DNA of 32,481 bases from DAIDKA01 sp036521075 (GTDB taxonomy: Bacteria > Pseudomonadota > Gammaproteobacteria > Steroidobacterales > Steroidobacteraceae), in contig DATDIL010000054.1 in assembly GCA_036521075.1 (NCBI GenBank), positions 1 to 32,481 on the forward strand, written 5' to 3'. Positions within the stretch are counted from its first letter, which is position 1. Each line of letters starts with the position of its first letter. Positions 31,082 through 32,481 of the stretch are shown here, piece by piece. Under the pieces are notes generated by a model, which saw only the letters and a list, made by a program, of their open reading frames with translations, ran no database searches and was not told where the DNA came from. The position numbers and the translations under genes are program-made.

Positions 31082-32481
31082 TCAGCGTGAGTTGAAGTCG
31101 GGCGATGCCAGCAGATACAGGTTCCACTCCTGCTGGGACCGCGCGCGCCGCAAGGCGTTCCGGGTCTGGGCAGACAACGACGGCTCGAGCACGGCGTAGT
31201 ACACCGGGTTGGTCAGCAGCGGAAAGCCGACCAAGGTCGCAGGGCCGCCGTTCTCCGGATCGAACAATCCGGCGCTACCGTAGCCGATGGTGCGCGCAAT
31301 CTCGAAGCGACGACTCATCTGTCCGGAGCTTGACCAGGCGGCATCCTGCAAGGAGTAGCCATCCGGTGTCTGATGCCCGAACTGCGCCTCGCCCAGTGCC
31401 GCGAGCCAGCCCGTTACGGGGTGCATGTTCTGAATCAGGCGGCCGTCATAGGCCAGGCGCACCGCCGACACCACGTACTGCATCGGATCCTTGAATTTGT
31501 GACCCGCCTGCCCGGCAAGCTCGCGGGACGAAAACAGCGTGCGCAGCACGGCCGCGATATCGCCGTCGGACTCCTGGAAGGTCCGCGCCATGCGTTCCAC
31601 GAGCGCGGGCGGCGGATCATCGCCCGCGAAATAGACGGCAATCTGGCGGGAAACGAAGCGCGCGCAGGCCCTCTGATGTACCAGCAGGTCGACCGCCTCG
31701 GCGACTTCCGCGAAGCCGTGCCGGGTGAGCGGATGACCCAGCAAGGTCTTGGGTCCGAAGTCGTGGCGCGCGGGATTGAACTCGAAGGCACCCTCGCGCA
31801 TATAGTACGAGCGCAATTGCGGCCGCAGATGCGGCGGCGGTGCGGCGGCGATCCCCACCCCAGTGAGCACCCTCGCCAGCTCCTGCACGTCATGCTGTGA
31901 ATAGCCCGCATCAACCCCCAAGGTATGCAGCTCCATCAGCTCGCGGGCGTAGTTTTCATTGATGTGACCGACCGCGTTCTGGGCATTGTCCAGGTACTGC
32001 AGCATTGCCGGATGCTCCAGCGTCGCCATGACCAGATCGCGGAAATGTCCCAGGGCATGCGGCCGGATTGCCCGTTCGCTGTAATCGGCGAGCAGCCAGC
32101 GCACATTGGCCTTGTACTCATAGACGCTGAAATGATTGAGCCAGAACCACACCATCTGCTCTTTGAGCTGGGCCGGTGAGTAGACGGCCCGCAGCAGCTC
32201 TCGGCGCCGCGCCTCATAGGCGGCCTGGTTGCCCTGTTCATTGAGCTTCTGCCGAGCGGCCTGCTGCTCGGGACCATCCGGCAACGCGTTAATGCGTTTT
32301 TGCTCGGCGGCTAAGTTCACTACCAACCGTGCCGCATCAAACTGGCCAACGCCAAGCTGGGCTAGATCCTGCGCCACCGCAGCCGGCAAGTGTTCATCCG
32401 CTGCCCGCAGCTGTACCTCCAGGAAGCCGTTCCGCCCCAGCTTCTGATACTGGGCCAGCACCGCGGAATTGACTCCGAATG
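31082..32481 (-). CDS. DUF1800 domain protein (partial, N-terminus beyond right edge)
   Basis: The visible 466 codons are the C-terminal bulk of a DUF1800 protein. The frame is open through the window end, where it reads FGVNSAVLAQYQKLGRNGFLEVQL, the usual early part of the family; only the start and signal peptide are missing. Diagnostic blocks are MVWFWLNHFSVYEYKANVRWL, HALGHFRDLVMATLEHPAMLQYLDN, NENYARELMELHTLGVDAGYSQHDVQELARVLTG and DFGPKTLLGHP. The role is unknown; the gene is nearly always next to a DUF1501 gene, as here. The pair resembles the DUF1592-DUF1552 pair elsewhere in this window in layout: a large exported protein followed by a Tat-exported partner. Confidence 0.93.
   Translation of the reverse strand, partial: FGVNSAVLAQYQKLGRNGFLEVQLRAADEHLPAAVAQDLAQLGVGQFDAARLVVNLAAEQKRINALPDGPEQQAARQKLNEQGNQAAYEARRRELLRAVYSPAQLKEQMVWFWLNHFSVYEYKANVRWLLADYSERAIRPHALGHFRDLVMATLEHPAMLQYLDNAQNAVGHINENYARELMELHTLGVDAGYSQHDVQELARVLTGVGIAAAPPPHLRPQLRSYYMREGAFEFNPARHDFGPKTLLGHPLTRHGFAEVAEAVDLLVHQRACARFVSRQIAVYFAGDDPPPALVERMARTFQESDGDIAAVLRTLFSSRELAGQAGHKFKDPMQYVVSAVRLAYDGRLIQNMHPVTGWLAALGEAQFGHQTPDGYSLQDAAWSSSGQMSRRFEIARTIGYGSAGLFDPENGGPATLVGFPLLTNPVYYAVLEPSLSAQTRNALRRARSQQEWNLYLLASPDFNSR

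Noticed and set aside
1..32481. Mobile element, prophage, CRISPR or tRNA-linked island
   Set aside because: I saw no transposase, integrase, phage gene, direct-repeat array or tRNA. The duplicated cassettes are diverged paralogues without flanking repeats.

Overview
This window reads as high-GC proteobacterial chromosome, most likely a gammaproteobacterium with a strong periplasmic oxidative metabolism (Steroidobacter/Nevskia-like lineages would fit). The lineage is an inference from gene content and from an NsrR-type operator of the beta/gamma-proteobacterial form; no rRNA or other marker gene is present. I find 29 protein-coding genes (two cut by the window edges), no tRNA or rRNA, no CRISPR array and no insertion sequence.

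Left third (1-7150): a partial exported beta-propeller and an OsmC protein (minus strand) lie opposite nsrR. nsrR overlaps by ATGA a secreted monoheme cytochrome of unknown function, and a near-perfect NsrR operator sits on the promoter. Next come a quinohaemoprotein alcohol dehydrogenase whose metal site carries the lanthanide-type second Asp, a YbjQ-family protein with a small membrane protein, and a fumarylacetoacetase-family hydrolase co-transcribed with a TetR/CecR-type regulator.

Middle (7240-13900): the regulator faces a complete EmrA-EmrB-TolC-type tripartite efflux operon. It is followed by an exported SRPBCC protein, then convergently by an MFS transporter and an exported NTF2-like protein.

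Right half (14270-32481): this is the unusual part. Two copies of a two-gene cassette (14274-15889 and 24192-25711) encode exported proteins of one uncharacterised family; in each cassette the two genes overlap by ATGA. The cassettes flank a minus-strand gene set: a polyvinyl-alcohol-dehydrogenase-like quinohaemoprotein, a DUF1592-type giant cytochrome, a Tat-exported DUF1552 protein, a DUF6152 protein whose mature N-terminus should be His-His, and an exported ankyrin protein. Beyond them lie a tannase/feruloyl-esterase-type hydrolase, an operon of thioredoxin-like protein, NTF2-like protein and aldehyde dehydrogenase, and a DUF1501-DUF1800 pair at the right edge.

Taken together, the window looks like a periplasmic oxidation and catabolism region: hydrolase, PQQ dehydrogenases, cytochromes, aldehyde dehydrogenase, FAH hydrolase, transporter and efflux pump. 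The best candidate for an undescribed system is the duplicated two-gene cassette plus the DUF1592/DUF1552/DUF6152/ankyrin/quinoprotein operon between the copies. Its substrate cannot be read from the sequence.
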